A stretch of 64,000 bases of DNA from the NCBI GenBank assembly GCA_025618425.1, contig CM046842.1, forward strand, positions 23,530,792 through 23,594,791, written 5' to 3'. The first letter of the stretch is position 1, and each line of letters opens with the position of its first letter. The stretch comes from Heliocidaris tuberculata. Lineage: Eukaryota; Echinodermata; Echinoidea; Camarodonta; Echinometridae. A program made the position numbers and the translations under genes. Below, piece by piece: positions 50,501 to 55,600 of the stretch. The notes below the pieces were generated by a model, which saw only the letters and a program-made list of their open reading frames with translations, did no database searches and was not told the DNA's origin.

Positions 50501-50782
50501 GACAAACTCGTATTTGATATCGCCGATGAGATCGAAACTGACGACCAGCTTGAACGACTCATGCAAACTCTGGAGGTCACGCAGGCTTCACGGTTACGAT
50601 GTCATGAGCAAAACCGGCTTGAAGGCCGCCTTACGGCCAGAGGAACCCGTCAGATGCTTATGAATTGGAGAGCAGAGACAGCAGTTGCGGAACAGCGGAA
50701 CAGGCTGAGGGACGCCCTCACCCAAGCAAAATTATTGGACTTGAGGGACAGATTCTTTCATCCAGAAAAAAATGAGCATTAG
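24494..50782 (+). CDS. Tetraspan (MS4A-like)-ZU5-UPA-Death domain membrane protein, 19 coding exons
   Basis: Reconstructed exons: 24494-24520, 25290-25406, 26165-26224, 27356-27508, 28718-28843, 35888-35945, 36494-36600, 37211-37280, 39648-39757, 40542-40584, 41269-41393, 42765-42951, 43984-44213, 44978-45112, 46336-46480, 49152-49173, 49281-49332, 50110-50218, 50481-50782. All introns are GT-AG and all phases agree, giving 725 codons plus TAG. Residues 10-34, 39-60, 78-98 and 123-146 are hydrophobic, with a very short first outer loop and a second loop holding Cys105 and Cys116, the MS4A/CD20 layout. Residues 162-290 are an acidic Ser-rich linker. ZU5 is about 291-395 (GVSLFIP, then a CEPSGTRF...LVLPHCA block), UPA about 400-620, Death domain about 627-718 (LMNW, LRDAL). 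ZU5-UPA-DD is known from UNC5, UNC5CL and PIDD, where it recruits death-fold partners; a plasma-membrane adaptor or receptor role is inferred. The 7-kb intron between the tetraspan and ZU5 halves is the weakest link; two adjacent genes remain possible. Confidence 0.72.
25096..25150. repeat. (GA)n microsatellite in intron 1
   Basis: Uninterrupted AG units followed by a G run. Confidence 0.9.
25290..25406 (+). CDS. Tetraspan-DD exon 2, transmembrane segment 1 and start of 2
   Basis: The acceptor follows a 25-base T run ending in GCAG; the donor is GTATGT. Encodes 39 residues: a hydrophobic helix with GGCLLLVFGIVAIAL, the very short outer loop (CKWSY) and the start of helix 2. Phase 0 on both sides. 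Confidence 0.8.
25702..26116. mobile_element. TTAA-flanked MITE (piggyBac-like), copy 1, intron 2
   Basis: TTAA-CCCTTTCGAGACAATTG at the left and CCTGTCCTGAAAGGG-TTAA at the right. CCCTTTC inverted ends with a TTAA duplication are characteristic of piggyBac-type transposons. Internal pairs ACCACATTTTGTGG / AAAATGTGATCAATT. No transposase. Confidence 0.72.
26165..26224 (+). CDS. Tetraspan-DD exon 3, end of transmembrane segment 2
   Basis: Twenty codons between CTGCAG and GTAATT, phase 0 on both sides. VLVPTGALGMYF completes helix 2; STRANTVW begins the inner loop. Confidence 0.75.
26397..26879. mobile_element. TIR element of the TTAAAGGGCAATCC family, intron 3
   Basis: CTTAAAGAGAAATCTAACAT and GTTGGATTTCTCTTTAAG ends; interior related to 20900-21495. 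Confidence 0.7.
27356..27508 (+). CDS. Tetraspan-DD exon 4, transmembrane segment 3 and outer loop
   Basis: Fifty-one codons after GTTAG and before GTAAGG, phase 0. Encodes the basic inner loop (VSRKNWYRVLSR), helix 3 and the larger outer loop CTPGLKGSSYTC, whose two cysteines could form a disulphide, as in MS4A proteins. Confidence 0.78.
27562..27987. mobile_element. TTAA-flanked MITE, copy 2, inverted, intron 4
   Basis: TTAACCCTTTCATGACAGG to GTCTTGAAAGGGTTAA; interior is the reverse complement of 25702-26116. Inserted 54 nt after exon 4. Confidence 0.72.
28718..28843 (+). CDS. Tetraspan-DD exon 5, transmembrane segment 4
   Basis: Forty-two codons between ATCCAG and GTAATA, phase 0. Helix 4 is LAIDGLIIVSAFFEMVVCLL, then FDLRW and a short polar tail. 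Reading through the donor gives an in-frame stop about 60 nt later, so a short tetraspan-only isoform is conceivable. Confidence 0.78.
28868..29290. repeat. Dispersed repeat (GGTAAAGTTGAGTTCTGGTC type), intron 5
   Basis: Starts AAAGGTAAAGTTGAGTTCTG; its right part (CCAGAGCTCAACCTTCTTTT) is the inverted end. A relative begins at 47027 (AAAGAGAAGGTTGAGTTCTG). Confidence 0.5.
29697..29885 (+). mobile_element. Penelope-like element end, degraded
   Basis: ATGTAAATATCAGCCATCAT, a TG microsatellite, CAGTCCTGAT...GATCGAAAGCT and AATAAAAGCTACGACCGTG match the right arm at 62.4 kb. The hammerhead core is damaged here (CTGATAG instead of CTGATGA). Confidence 0.55.
30985..31735 (+). pseudogene. CR1/L2-type non-LTR retrotransposon, 3' end of reverse-transcriptase ORF
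   Basis: About 200 open codons (31008-31607) match the thumb and C-terminal part of CR1/L2-clade LINE reverse transcriptases: LDYCNSLLYNMSDSQLNKLQ, NSAGRLITRTKK, LHWLPVQSRI and LWNTIPSHL are diagnostic. The polymerase core is missing, so the copy is 5'-truncated. The 3' UTR carries GCGCTATAAAAGCATTG and a TATTATTATT tail, typical of the clade. It sits in the same sense inside the 7-kb intron of the tetraspan gene. The frame is intact, so the insertion may be fairly recent. Confidence 0.85.
32327..32463 (-). CDS. Possible exon with CXXC-zinc-finger-like cysteines, opposite strand inside an intron
   Basis: On the minus strand CGGCTTAG precedes CAAG-ATG-G (strong start context, ATG at 32459). 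The 44 codons begin MEFPCVVRRG and contain TCQKCRNCDD and HRCGYRSC before a consensus donor GTGAGT (phase 1). Cysteine spacing C-x2-C-x2-C-x10-C-x4-C resembles the second half of a CXXC zinc finger. No partner exon was identified. It lies antisense within the 7-kb intron of the tetraspan gene between a LINE fragment and a MITE, so it may be part of a mobile element instead of a nested gene. Confidence 0.35.
32598..32784. mobile_element. 187-bp MITE, second copy (intronic)
   Basis: Near-complete reverse complement of 4425-4611, with the same termini (AACACGATAAAAACTAC / AGTTTTTATCGTGTT). Lies in intron 5 of the tetraspan gene. Confidence 0.75.
33533..34860. repeat. Imperfect foldback region, intron 5
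   Basis: GAAGAAGTCTCCCCAAGTAAA (33570s) pairs with TATTGGGGGAGACTTATTTT (34565-34585), with further paired blocks to about 33700 and 34440. A (TA)n/(GA)n run sits at 34290-34336. Confidence 0.45.
35058..35172. repeat. (TA)n(TG)n microsatellite
   Basis: TA repeats then TG/GGTGCGGGTG repeats, directly abutting a Penelope-like end. Confidence 0.9.
35173..35545 (-). mobile_element. Penelope-like element end, hammerhead segment deleted
   Basis: TTCCTCGAGCACAACGCTGG through TAGCTTTTATTATCCTCC matches the left arm at 61.0 kb, but the CTGATGA/GAAA segment is missing. Confidence 0.55.
35888..35945 (+). CDS. Tetraspan-DD exon 6, cytoplasmic linker
   Basis: Acceptor TTTTGTAG, donor GTAAAT. Encodes TLSINDIGESTSMPKELTK and ends in phase 1. 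Of the other two frames, one stops within the exon and the other stops early in exon 7, so this is the only frame that reads on. Confidence 0.6.
36224..36445. mobile_element. Short MITE of the ACACTCTT...TTGGGTAA family (intronic)
   Basis: Ends ACACTCTAATTTAAGTTGGG and ACTCAACATTTTTAAAGAGT match the 13.7-kb element. It lies between exons 6 and 7. Confidence 0.65.
36494..36600 (+). CDS. Tetraspan-DD exon 7, cytoplasmic linker
   Basis: Acceptor CCGTCAG, donor GTAAGG. Asn/Glu/Asp-rich linker (for example NNFELTNNGNFPDEK), probably disordered. Enters phase 1 and leaves phase 0. Confidence 0.65.
37211..37280 (+). CDS. Tetraspan-DD exon 8, cytoplasmic linker
   Basis: Seventy bases between a pyrimidine-rich tract ending GATAG and the donor GTGAGT. 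Encodes HFPTQDPKDGSTSPYDQHSL and four further codons. Without it exon 7 (phase 0) cannot join exon 9, which needs phase 1 input; its length of 3n+1 repairs the frame exactly. The repair is the main evidence. Confidence 0.55.
37376..39225. mobile_element. Foldback element, about 1.85 kb, intron 8
   Basis: Left GTGCGTCTCAAAAAAAACTT and right AAGTTTTTTTGAGACGCAC; further pairs CAGTGGTGTGTTCATGGGAG / CTCCCATGAACACACCACTG and GAGTGGAGACCAATGCATAT / TTCGTTGGTCTCCACTCC. The right arm is interrupted at about 38350-38760. It starts only 95 nt after exon 8. Confidence 0.75.
38350..38760 (+). repeat. LINE-like 3' end inserted in the foldback arm
   Basis: Absent from the left arm. Ends AAATAAATGAATCTTGAATC with a short GAATCTT tandem tail. 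Confidence 0.5.
39648..39757 (+). CDS. Tetraspan-DD exon 9, cytoplasmic linker
   Basis: Acceptor AATCTAG, donor GTATGG. Encodes a polar stretch beginning SDSEKQAGKVSNNE. Only this frame leads into exon 10 and the ZU5 frame. Confidence 0.65.
40310..40462 (+). repeat. LINE-like 3' fragment, intron 9
   Basis: Shares TTGATATCTGTCTTGTATAA and TTCAGAAGGATAGATTTATT with 714-830 (inverted) and ends with an AATTGAATTGA tail. Confidence 0.5.
40542..40584 (+). CDS. Tetraspan-DD exon 10, acidic linker
   Basis: Forty-three bases encoding DSFLTDSEEESDEE, an acidic patch with casein-kinase-2-like serines, just before ZU5. Acceptor AACTAG, donor GTACAA, leaves phase 1. Confidence 0.68.
41269..41393 (+). 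CDS. Tetraspan-DD exon 11, ZU5 first half
   Basis: Encodes the N-terminal ZU5 strands: GGYIRLPRYGVSLFIPVWAL, matching the family pattern of a Gly-start strand followed by Gly-Val-x-Leu-x-Ile-Pro-x-x-Ala-Leu. Acceptor CTTCAG, donor GTAAGG, leaves phase 0. Confidence 0.85.
41481..41682. repeat. Near-perfect hairpin palindrome, intron 11
   Basis: Outer arms GTTATGAGTTTGC...GTAGGTTAGTCCTGAAAAGG pair with CCTTTTCAGGACTAACCTAC...GCAAACTCATAAC; the centre repeats GAACTACAAATTCACAAGAA. The GTCCTTTTCAGGAC core also occurs near 48615. Confidence 0.85.
42265..42420. repeat. TTC/CTT-rich low-complexity tract
   Basis: Pyrimidine-rich run in intron 11; the open frame across it codes only Phe/Ser/Leu and is not a gene. 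Confidence 0.85.
42765..42951 (+). CDS. Tetraspan-DD exon 12, ZU5 second half
   Basis: Sixty-two codons with the ZU5 signature SPGVICEPSGTRF followed by PLKLVLPHCAVL. Near the end is His-Phe-Thr (residues 387-389), resembling the His-Phe-Ser at which PIDD cleaves itself; equivalence of position is unproven. Acceptor CCCTCAG, donor GTAGTT, phase 1 out. Confidence 0.88.
42990..43420. repeat. Degenerate minisatellite of GTGTGAACA-type words
   Basis: Dozens of GTGTGAACAAAG, GTGAACAC and ACAGTGT words at irregular 9-14 nt spacing, in intron 12. A weaker continuation reaches about 43590. Confidence 0.7.
43728..43920 (+). repeat. tRNA-derived SINE, intron 12
   Basis: A-box-like TTGGTCTAGCGGTAAATA at 43734 and a perfect B box GGTTCGAAACC at 43810-43820. 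The 65-nt spacing and lack of an acceptor stem argue for a SINE and against a tRNA gene. Confidence 0.55.
43984..44213 (+). CDS. Tetraspan-DD exon 13, UPA start
   Basis: The largest internal exon (77 residues). TPRCVVREDILEVYFDHFS and CHLRLFNDTPGLEN fit the opening strands of the UPA (UNC5-PIDD-ankyrin) domain, which packs against ZU5. Acceptor CTTGCAG, donor GTAATT. Confidence 0.82.
44320..44457. mobile_element. GGGAGCGTTTCAT MITE, copy 3 (intronic)
   Basis: Same family, core in reverse orientation (TTTGCTCTCAGCCAATCAGA). Lies in the intron after exon 13 of the tetraspan gene. Confidence 0.8.
44978..45112 (+). CDS. Tetraspan-DD exon 14, UPA
   Basis: Forty-five codons including VEEDKLEYRKM and FYVLWEKGELKIRC, UPA-like strands. 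Acceptor ATCATCAG, donor GTAAAC, phase 0 on both sides. Confidence 0.78.
45132..45260. mobile_element. Short foldback, intron 14
   Basis: GATAGGCCATTTTCGTAATC and ATTCCAAAAATGGCCAATTC are inverted ends; relative of 16478-16774. Confidence 0.5.
45532..46138. mobile_element. TIR element (TTAAAGGCGAATGAAACCC), intron 14
   Basis: Inverted ends CTTAAAGGCGAATGAAACCC and GGGGGGTTTCATTC, with long internal complementarity (GAAGCAGAAAAATC... / ...TTTTTCTGCTTC; TTTGAGGAAAAACGG / CCGTTTTTCCTCAA). Confidence 0.75.
46336..46480 (+). CDS. Tetraspan-DD exon 15, UPA
   Basis: Begins TVSLEDIYRLERNVINFLIK after an AAATGAAG acceptor and ends FNAKFSG before GTACGT. Phase 0 in, phase 1 out. The upstream pyrimidine tract is weak, so the boundary could move by a few codons. 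Confidence 0.68.
46490..46952. mobile_element. Foldback element, about 460 bp, intron 15
   Basis: TTAGGGAGCTTACGAAAGGG / CGTTTTGTAACCTCCATATT and GACGGCGACGCACTGCAGTG / CACTGCAGTGCGTCGCCGTC are inverted. Much more GC-rich than its surroundings. It begins 9 nt after exon 15, just past the donor. Confidence 0.75.
47027..47400. repeat. Dispersed repeat related to 28868-29290
   Basis: AAAGAGAAGGTTGAGTTCTGG and the right end CATGACCAGAACTTAAG form weak inverted ends. Confidence 0.5.
47443..47573. repeat. (ATT)n microsatellite
   Basis: About 40 ATT units with two interruptions. Confidence 0.95.
47580..47935 (-). repeat. tRNA-derived SINE with conserved tail domain
   Basis: On the minus strand, an A-box-like CAGTCGGTAAAGCGTCTG and a perfect B box GGTTCGAATCC (about 47884-47895) head a body that includes ATCCTATCCGAGGGACGG on the plus strand. 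The spacing is tRNA-like, but the acceptor stem is missing. Confidence 0.55.
47936..48792. mobile_element. TIR element, about 860 bp, intron 15
   Basis: Left GTTTACGGTTCACCATGTGT ... GTCCTGAAAAGCACTGTTGG pairs with right CCAACCCAAACAGCCTTTTT ... ACATGGTGAACCGTAAAC. The interior repeats TTGTAATTCCGTTACC. The left end abuts the SINE above. Confidence 0.7.
49152..49173 (+). CDS. Tetraspan-DD exon 16, 22-nt microexon
   Basis: Between CCTTTTCGCAG and a consensus GTAAGT. Encodes (D)GAITTH(F). It takes phase 1 in and gives phase 2 out, which is required to join exons 15 and 17: joining them directly hits a stop after two codons. Confidence 0.6.
49281..49332 (+). CDS. Tetraspan-DD exon 17, UPA
   Basis: Acceptor ATTTCAG, donor GTCAGT. 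Encodes AYVIHSYQVRSLVKNSP, continuing UPA. Confidence 0.62.
49878..50027. mobile_element. Related palindromic MITE (GGCCCTGTTTCAT type), intronic
   Basis: Termini GGGCCCTGTTTCATAAAGC and TTTGATGAAACAGTGCCC; its core again holds CATCTGATTGGCTGAGAGCA. Lies in the intron before exon 18. Confidence 0.65.
50110..50218 (+). CDS. Tetraspan-DD exon 18, UPA end
   Basis: Acceptor TATTTTCAG. Encodes AFEVKCNGTGSLLVVSR and EWGKYWIRV, the last UPA strands. Two overlapping donors lie 4 nt apart: GTAAGT at 50215 and GTAAAA at 50219. Only the second keeps the death-domain frame. Confidence 0.6.
50481..50782 (+). CDS. Tetraspan-DD exon 19, Death domain and stop
   Basis: Acceptor CCACCAG after a pyrimidine tract. 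Encodes IPTRLDDKLVFDIADEIE and then helices with LERLMQTLEV, TRQMLMNW and NRLRDALTQAKLLDLRDRF, the Death-domain helix pattern with the conserved Trp in helix 4/5. Ends NEH-TAG. A candidate poly(A) signal AATAAA lies about 1 kb downstream (51789-51797). Confidence 0.82.
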
Positions 50783-51160
50783 TACCGAAAACTTTCATTG
50801 GATAAACTGATCAGTACAGTTGTAGATGCAGTTTCTGTCAACCTTGAAAATTGCCTCCTTGAACCGAGGGGTCCGTGTATTAAAGCCTACGCGATAGGGA
50901 GACTTCAGTAGTCAACGGATTTACATAATACAGGCAGGCAAGTTGGAGAGACGAGGGAAACAACTAAAATAGATATTTGGAGAAGACAAAAGGCCCTCAA
51001 ATTGAGTAATTCGAATAAGCATGAAGTTGCAGAAGACGCCTAAAACGTTGGATGGCATTATTGACTTTCTAGTCAACAAAGGCGAAGGGTTTCCTGTCGG
51101 AACGTCGATCCCAGAGGCCTCCCCCTTCCCCCTCTCCATCCTATCCATCCAGGACTTTAA

Positions 51161-51237
51161 CCCACTGCCTATAGGAACCGGGTGGTCCCTGTTATAAGCC
51201 TATGGGCATAACAGAATTCAGTAGTCAGCGGGTCAGG
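51161..51237. repeat. AACCCATTACC-type palindromic repeat
   Basis: AACCCACTGCCTATAGGAAC ... GTAGTCAGCGGGTCAG; same family as 7270-7348. Confidence 0.6.
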
Positions 51238-51289
51238 TGATAGCCCTGCGTTTAAATATTTTGTGTATCAAATTTGATTTTTTTTTTTC

Positions 51290-52900
51290 AGTCTTGTAAA
51301 ACAATGTCCATGTTATATGACCCCCCCCCTGGTCATTACTTTCTAATCAAAGATTTTGGTAAAACTTTGTTTTCGCGCTGTTTGGAGGCATCTCAGAGGA
51401 TGGGGGGGGGGGGACTATTCTGTTAATATTGCTTTGATAAAGTATGACGGACATGTAGTCTTTCAAGTGGTCAGTAGGGACAAATCCACACAGTCTCTGA
51501 AAAAAAAAAACGAAACAAAAATTACAAGAGAGAGAGAGAGAAAAGGACAAACAAACTCGTTATATTTTCAGTTATCACTATGGTCCTACTACTCGAACAG
51601 GATGGGTGGCACAACAGCAAAAATCAAGGGACGCTAATTTAAAAAAAAATATTTTGAACCGAATTTTAAAGGGGGAATGGGTCAGTTGGTCATCCCCTTT
51701 CACCCCCACTAGTGGCCACAGACTGAAAGCGGCACATGTGTCTTCAAATATAGTTATACAAGTTGTACATTCATGTAAACAAGTGCTAAATAAAATTTGG
51801 ATCTGATCTGCTTATTATGTAATTCAAACCGTGTTCTTGTACTCATTTTTACAAAAAAAGAAGTGGTAAATTGAGTGGTCTTCATGACATCTAATGAAGG
51901 TTAGAAATAACTTGTGAGATTTTTCATTTGGAAGAGCTGTCCAAGAAGGAATGTCCCATGAAACGATTGCTTTTGAAGTGCTCCCATTTTTCAAATATCA
52001 TTAGAGATAGTTTCAAGCTCTTGAATAAATTCTGATGACATATTTGTGTAGTCTAATGTATAAATAGCTGTGTCCAGTGATTTTCCGCAAGATTTGATTA
52101 GCATTTTTGTAAATTTGATGATTCCAAATGCACTAGATAACTTATCTTCATCTTTCTACATAATCAACCTTTCAGCATATTAAACCGAAGGGCACTTTCA
52201 TCTTGCATGGTATAAATTACTGCACCCGTGGAAATCTACGGGCATGTAATTAAGTATCGGCTATTTGAAGAGTGATATATTGCGTTGCATGGAGAGACGA
52301 AATCTTACACGTACACAGAAAGCAATTTTTAGGCATTAAATCTTAGTCTGTGAAAAGGGGAAAGAAATCCCTTTCAACTTTAAACTTTGTATAACCGTGG
52401 TCACCGCTAGAACATTTTGAATGGGGAAAGGGCATGATTAAAAAAAAAAAGTCTGTAGATCAAAAATGTGTCGAAGTAAATGAAATGCTTTATATATTAT
52501 ATTAGGGGGGGGGGCACATCCGGCCCGTGCCCCACTTTTAGAACCCCCATTTTTTATCTATTTATTTTTATTGATTGATTATTATTATTATTGATATTAT
52601 TATTATCATTATCATTTATTATTATTATTATTATTATTTTTTTGGGGGGGGGGTTGTCAGAGAATTATGGATGGACACTGGACCCCCATACCCCCCCCCC
52701 CCCCCAGCGACTTTTCGAGAGCTGGCGAGACGCCAAAATACGGGTCTCCCTCCAAGCAAAGTTGACAAACCTGCATTTGTGTGCCCCCCCCCCCCTGGAT
52801 CCTGGATCCTCCCCTGAGGGGGTATGCATCACCCCCCCCCCCACCACCACCACCAAGTATAACGCAAAGCGAAAATGTAGAAAAACTAGTTTTCATCCTC
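51290..52900. other. Intergenic, homopolymer and low-complexity rich
   Basis: G/C homopolymers, ATT repeats (52575-52640) and A runs. No gene recognised between the tetraspan gene and 53.7 kb. Confidence 0.5.
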
Positions 52901-52967
52901 ATCTGTCAGTAATTTGTGTCAGCAATGGTAACCTACCTTAACCCATTACCCACGGGAACCGAGTGGT

Positions 52968-53380
52968 CCTCATGACAGGAATTATTTAAAGCATAAATTG
53001 ATCACATTTCGTTCTTAAAATTGGCAACAATAATATTTTTTTTTACTGCTACATGGTTCTAACAAAATGTAATGTCTTTGAAAACAATATACATCATTAG
53101 AAACTTGGTCGAAAAGTTGGAAAGAATTGCCAATTTTGATTTTTTTTTTAAAGTGATTTTTAAACTCTAAATGTGTTGCCAATTTAAGGATTTTGAAGCT
53201 TATTCTCCTTTTTAAAATTCCTGGCATCAAACCCAATATGGTCATGCAACAAAAATGGATACAATGTGTGTAGAAATTTTTGCTTTTTCTACTCGTGTAT
53301 CTGGTATATTTTTCAGAGCTCTGAATCAAAAGTTATTGAGCCAAATCACAAAATGTGGTCAGTTATCTCCAAATGGTTAA
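52968..53380. mobile_element. TTAA-type MITE, copy 3, degraded
   Basis: Body matches copies 1 and 2 (AATTGATCACATTTCGTTCT, CCAAATCACAAAATGTGGTC). The left TTAA is lost. It splits an AACCCATTACC palindromic repeat (outer parts 52939-52967 and 53381-53418). Confidence 0.68.
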
Positions 53381-53720
53381 GGCAGTAGGAATAAGAGAAT
53401 TCAGTAGTCAACGGGTTGACTCTTGCTATGCTATATGTGACTATAAACAGCTATAGGTATTTTGAATCACACATTGATCCATCCAGAAATATGTATACGA
53501 TGATGCAGTTTAATTAGAGATACAAAGTGGGAAAGGAATGCGTGGATACAGATAGTGACGGGGCACCTGCATCCGTGAATGGAAAGGAAGGGGAGGGGGG
53601 CACCGAAATTTGAACTACCAATTCCTTTTTATTTTGGGGAGGCTGTTGCAGGGGGACGTAGCGTCTTCTTTTCACGATCCTTTACACCTATCTCTCTCTT
53701 TCTTTCCTTTATCTGATTAG

Positions 53721-53864
53721 AAGCACGCGTCCCTTCCCGTACCTACGCCACTGAAAGGATAATTGACCGGAGTGTGTTATGTAATCTTCCCCCTGAAATG
53801 AAAGAGAATAAAACATTCGTTTCTGATATAGACACATCAAAGATGTTATTTTGTGGTGTTTCAG
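53721..53864 (+). CDS. Penultimate exon of an unidentified gene
   Basis: A very strong pyrimidine tract and ATTAG precede 47 open codons with one N-glycosylation-type site (NKT) and two cysteines (SVLCNLPPEMKENKTF; KMLFCGVS), ending at GTGAGG in phase 1. It joins in frame to the exon at 54086. Upstream exons were not found. The first 30 nt resemble a dispersed repeat (GTACCTACGCCACTGAA), so the 5' boundary is doubtful; an internal ATG lies in MKENKTF. Confidence 0.38.
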
Positions 53865-54049
53865 GTGAGGGCGTTTGCATACTAATACCAATAAAATTGT
53901 TTGATATGATATTACATTTGTGTGTGTGTGTGTCGTTTTATTAGTTTGGTCCATGATAGGTGTTTCGTGTGTGATGTTTTTGTTTTTTGTTCTTTGCTTG
54001 TTTCGTTTGTTTTTACTTTATTGTTTCGATATTATAGGATTTTCTTGGA

Positions 54050-54080
<31 letters not shown>

Positions 54081-54085
54081 GACAG

Positions 54086-54228
54086 TTGGAGAGAGTAATT
54101 CATATGATTTATCGAGGTGTCCATCTGGATGCGGAAATTTTCAAGATAAAAGCATCAAGTATAAAAATCTAATTGATATTCAATCAGAACCTAAGCACAG
54201 CTGCCGAGATTTACTTGAGTTCCTTTGA
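54086..54228 (+). CDS. Terminal exon of an unidentified gene
   Basis: Acceptor T-run plus GACAG. Encodes GESNSYDLSRCPSGCGNFQD and then a stretch ending HSCRDLLEFL and TGA. AATAAA follows about 9 nt after the stop, which supports a true 3' terminal exon. Three cysteines suggest an extracellular protein. Family not recognised. Confidence 0.45.
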
Positions 54229-54230
54229 AT

Positions 54231-54240
54231 ATTAATAAAC
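54231..54240 (+). promoter_or_regulatory. Poly(A) signal of the 53.7-54.2 kb gene
   Basis: ATTAATAAAC directly after the TGA contains AATAAA, giving a very short 3' UTR. Confidence 0.4.
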
Positions 54241-55230
54241 TATATAAAATATTTTCTGATATGTACGGTAAATCAAACATTTCACTGAACACAATTACTT
54301 GAATGATCACACATCAACCGCTGTAACACATCCGTTCCACCTCAGAAATATTACTAAATATATATCTCACGTTAATAAAATTCTTATTTGCACATTTCAT
54401 GCTGAATACGTCCGTTAATACCGTGGAAAAACAAATTATCAGGCCAACTACCTCTTGAAGAGAAATAAATCACTTAAGTGAAAGCTTTTTCCACACGCAC
54501 TTCCAAATTTATAGTCCGTATAATTGGATCAAATGATTTGAATCATTTTTGTTTTATTGTAGAAATGGTATTGTACAAATGGTCAGATGTTAAAATGTAA
54601 AATTTGATAACTATGAATACCGATGTGCCTGAGATTTTTCTTCTCAAAACTGTTGAGTCTGTCAGATTGAACTTCTGATAAAAATAGTGTAGACAAAAGA
54701 AAACTGTGTATTTCCAGTTGAAGAAAGCATAGATAGGCATGGTAAGTCCTATTGTGGATTCTACTAAGATTTGTTTTTCATGCCAGGTCTTTTTTTTTCT
54801 ATACCAGACACTTTAAGGTAATTATTAAATATGTGCATTAATCGAAAATATATGTGCTTGCGTACTGTTGCATGATTTCATGCCATTTGGAAAATAAAAT
54901 AAAATTCTTTGATTGTCAAAGTAAAGCTCTGGTAATAGTCAAACTTTTATTTTAGTTCATGACCAAAAAATCATTTTAAAAGCTATTATATTAAGAATGA
55001 TTAAAAAAAAAACAACCTGAATCTTTTTATTTATATGTCGTATGTGCACAACGTCTCATTTGTTTGACTGCTATTTAGACTTAAGATTTTCTAGCAGGAA
55101 AACTCAACCTAGGTTTTGGCCTTTACTGTTTTTTGTTTGTTTTTTCCAGTTGTACTTCATTTAAGTTAAACTTCGAGTATATGGCAGTTAGAATATTTGA
55201 AGGGTGTGTATGAGTAAATGATTTATTTTA
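54241..55230. other. Intergenic, nothing recognised
   Basis: AT-rich. A pyrimidine tract with CCAG at about 55150 could be a 5' UTR acceptor for the peptide precursor gene. Confidence 0.4.
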
Positions 55231-55258
55231 AATGTTTATATGTCCTCTATGCGTAAAG

Positions 55259-55514
55259 ATGGCATCTAGTGCTTCAGTATGTGTGTTCCTGTTTGCCATT
55301 CTCGTGCATGCTCTTGGCTTTCCTGTGCATGATCAGCATGGGACTGAGCGAGAAGACCTGGCTGTCCAAGTATATGAAGAAGCACCAAGTTCTCCTCAGC
55401 TGGAACCTGCTCTCTCTGTTCATGAAGACTCTCCCGAAATTCCACCAGAACCCGTTCAGGGTGACGATGGCGCTTTACAAAATCAGCCGGGCATTCCACC
55501 AGAATTCGCCCAGG
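55259..55514 (+). CDS. Secreted acidic-pro/cationic peptide precursor, exon 1
   Basis: ATG at 55259 (AAGATGG context) starts a signal peptide (MASSASVCVFLFAILVHALG) and a strongly acidic, Pro-rich pro-region (REDLAVQVYEEAPSSPQLEP; about 15 acidic and one basic residue). It contains two 18-residue repeats, IPPEPVQGDDGALQNQPG and IPPEFAQGKDVALQDLSY. Each repeat carries a CAGG-GT sequence; using the second (GTAAAG at 55515, phase 1) gives 85 codons that join the exon at 56382 in frame. If unspliced, the frame runs to TGA at 55598 and ends NLPPWL. The spliced form, 122 residues, has the signal / anionic pro-region / cationic mature layout of antimicrobial precursors such as sea-urchin centrocins; homology is not claimed. 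Confidence 0.6.
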
Positions 55515-55600
55515 GTAAAGATGTAGCTCTGCAAGATCTCTCATATCATCCAGCCGCAGCTCCTGAATGGCATGACCCTAACCTCCCTCCATGGTTGTGA
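55515..55600 (+). CDS. Retained 3' extension of precursor exon 1 (alternative C-terminus)
   Basis: The frame stays open past the proposed donor and ends with WHDPNLPPWL and TGA. A candidate poly(A) signal (ATTAAA) lies near 55650. This would give a 113-residue acidic secreted protein without the cationic helix. Which form is made cannot be decided from DNA alone. Confidence 0.4.
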
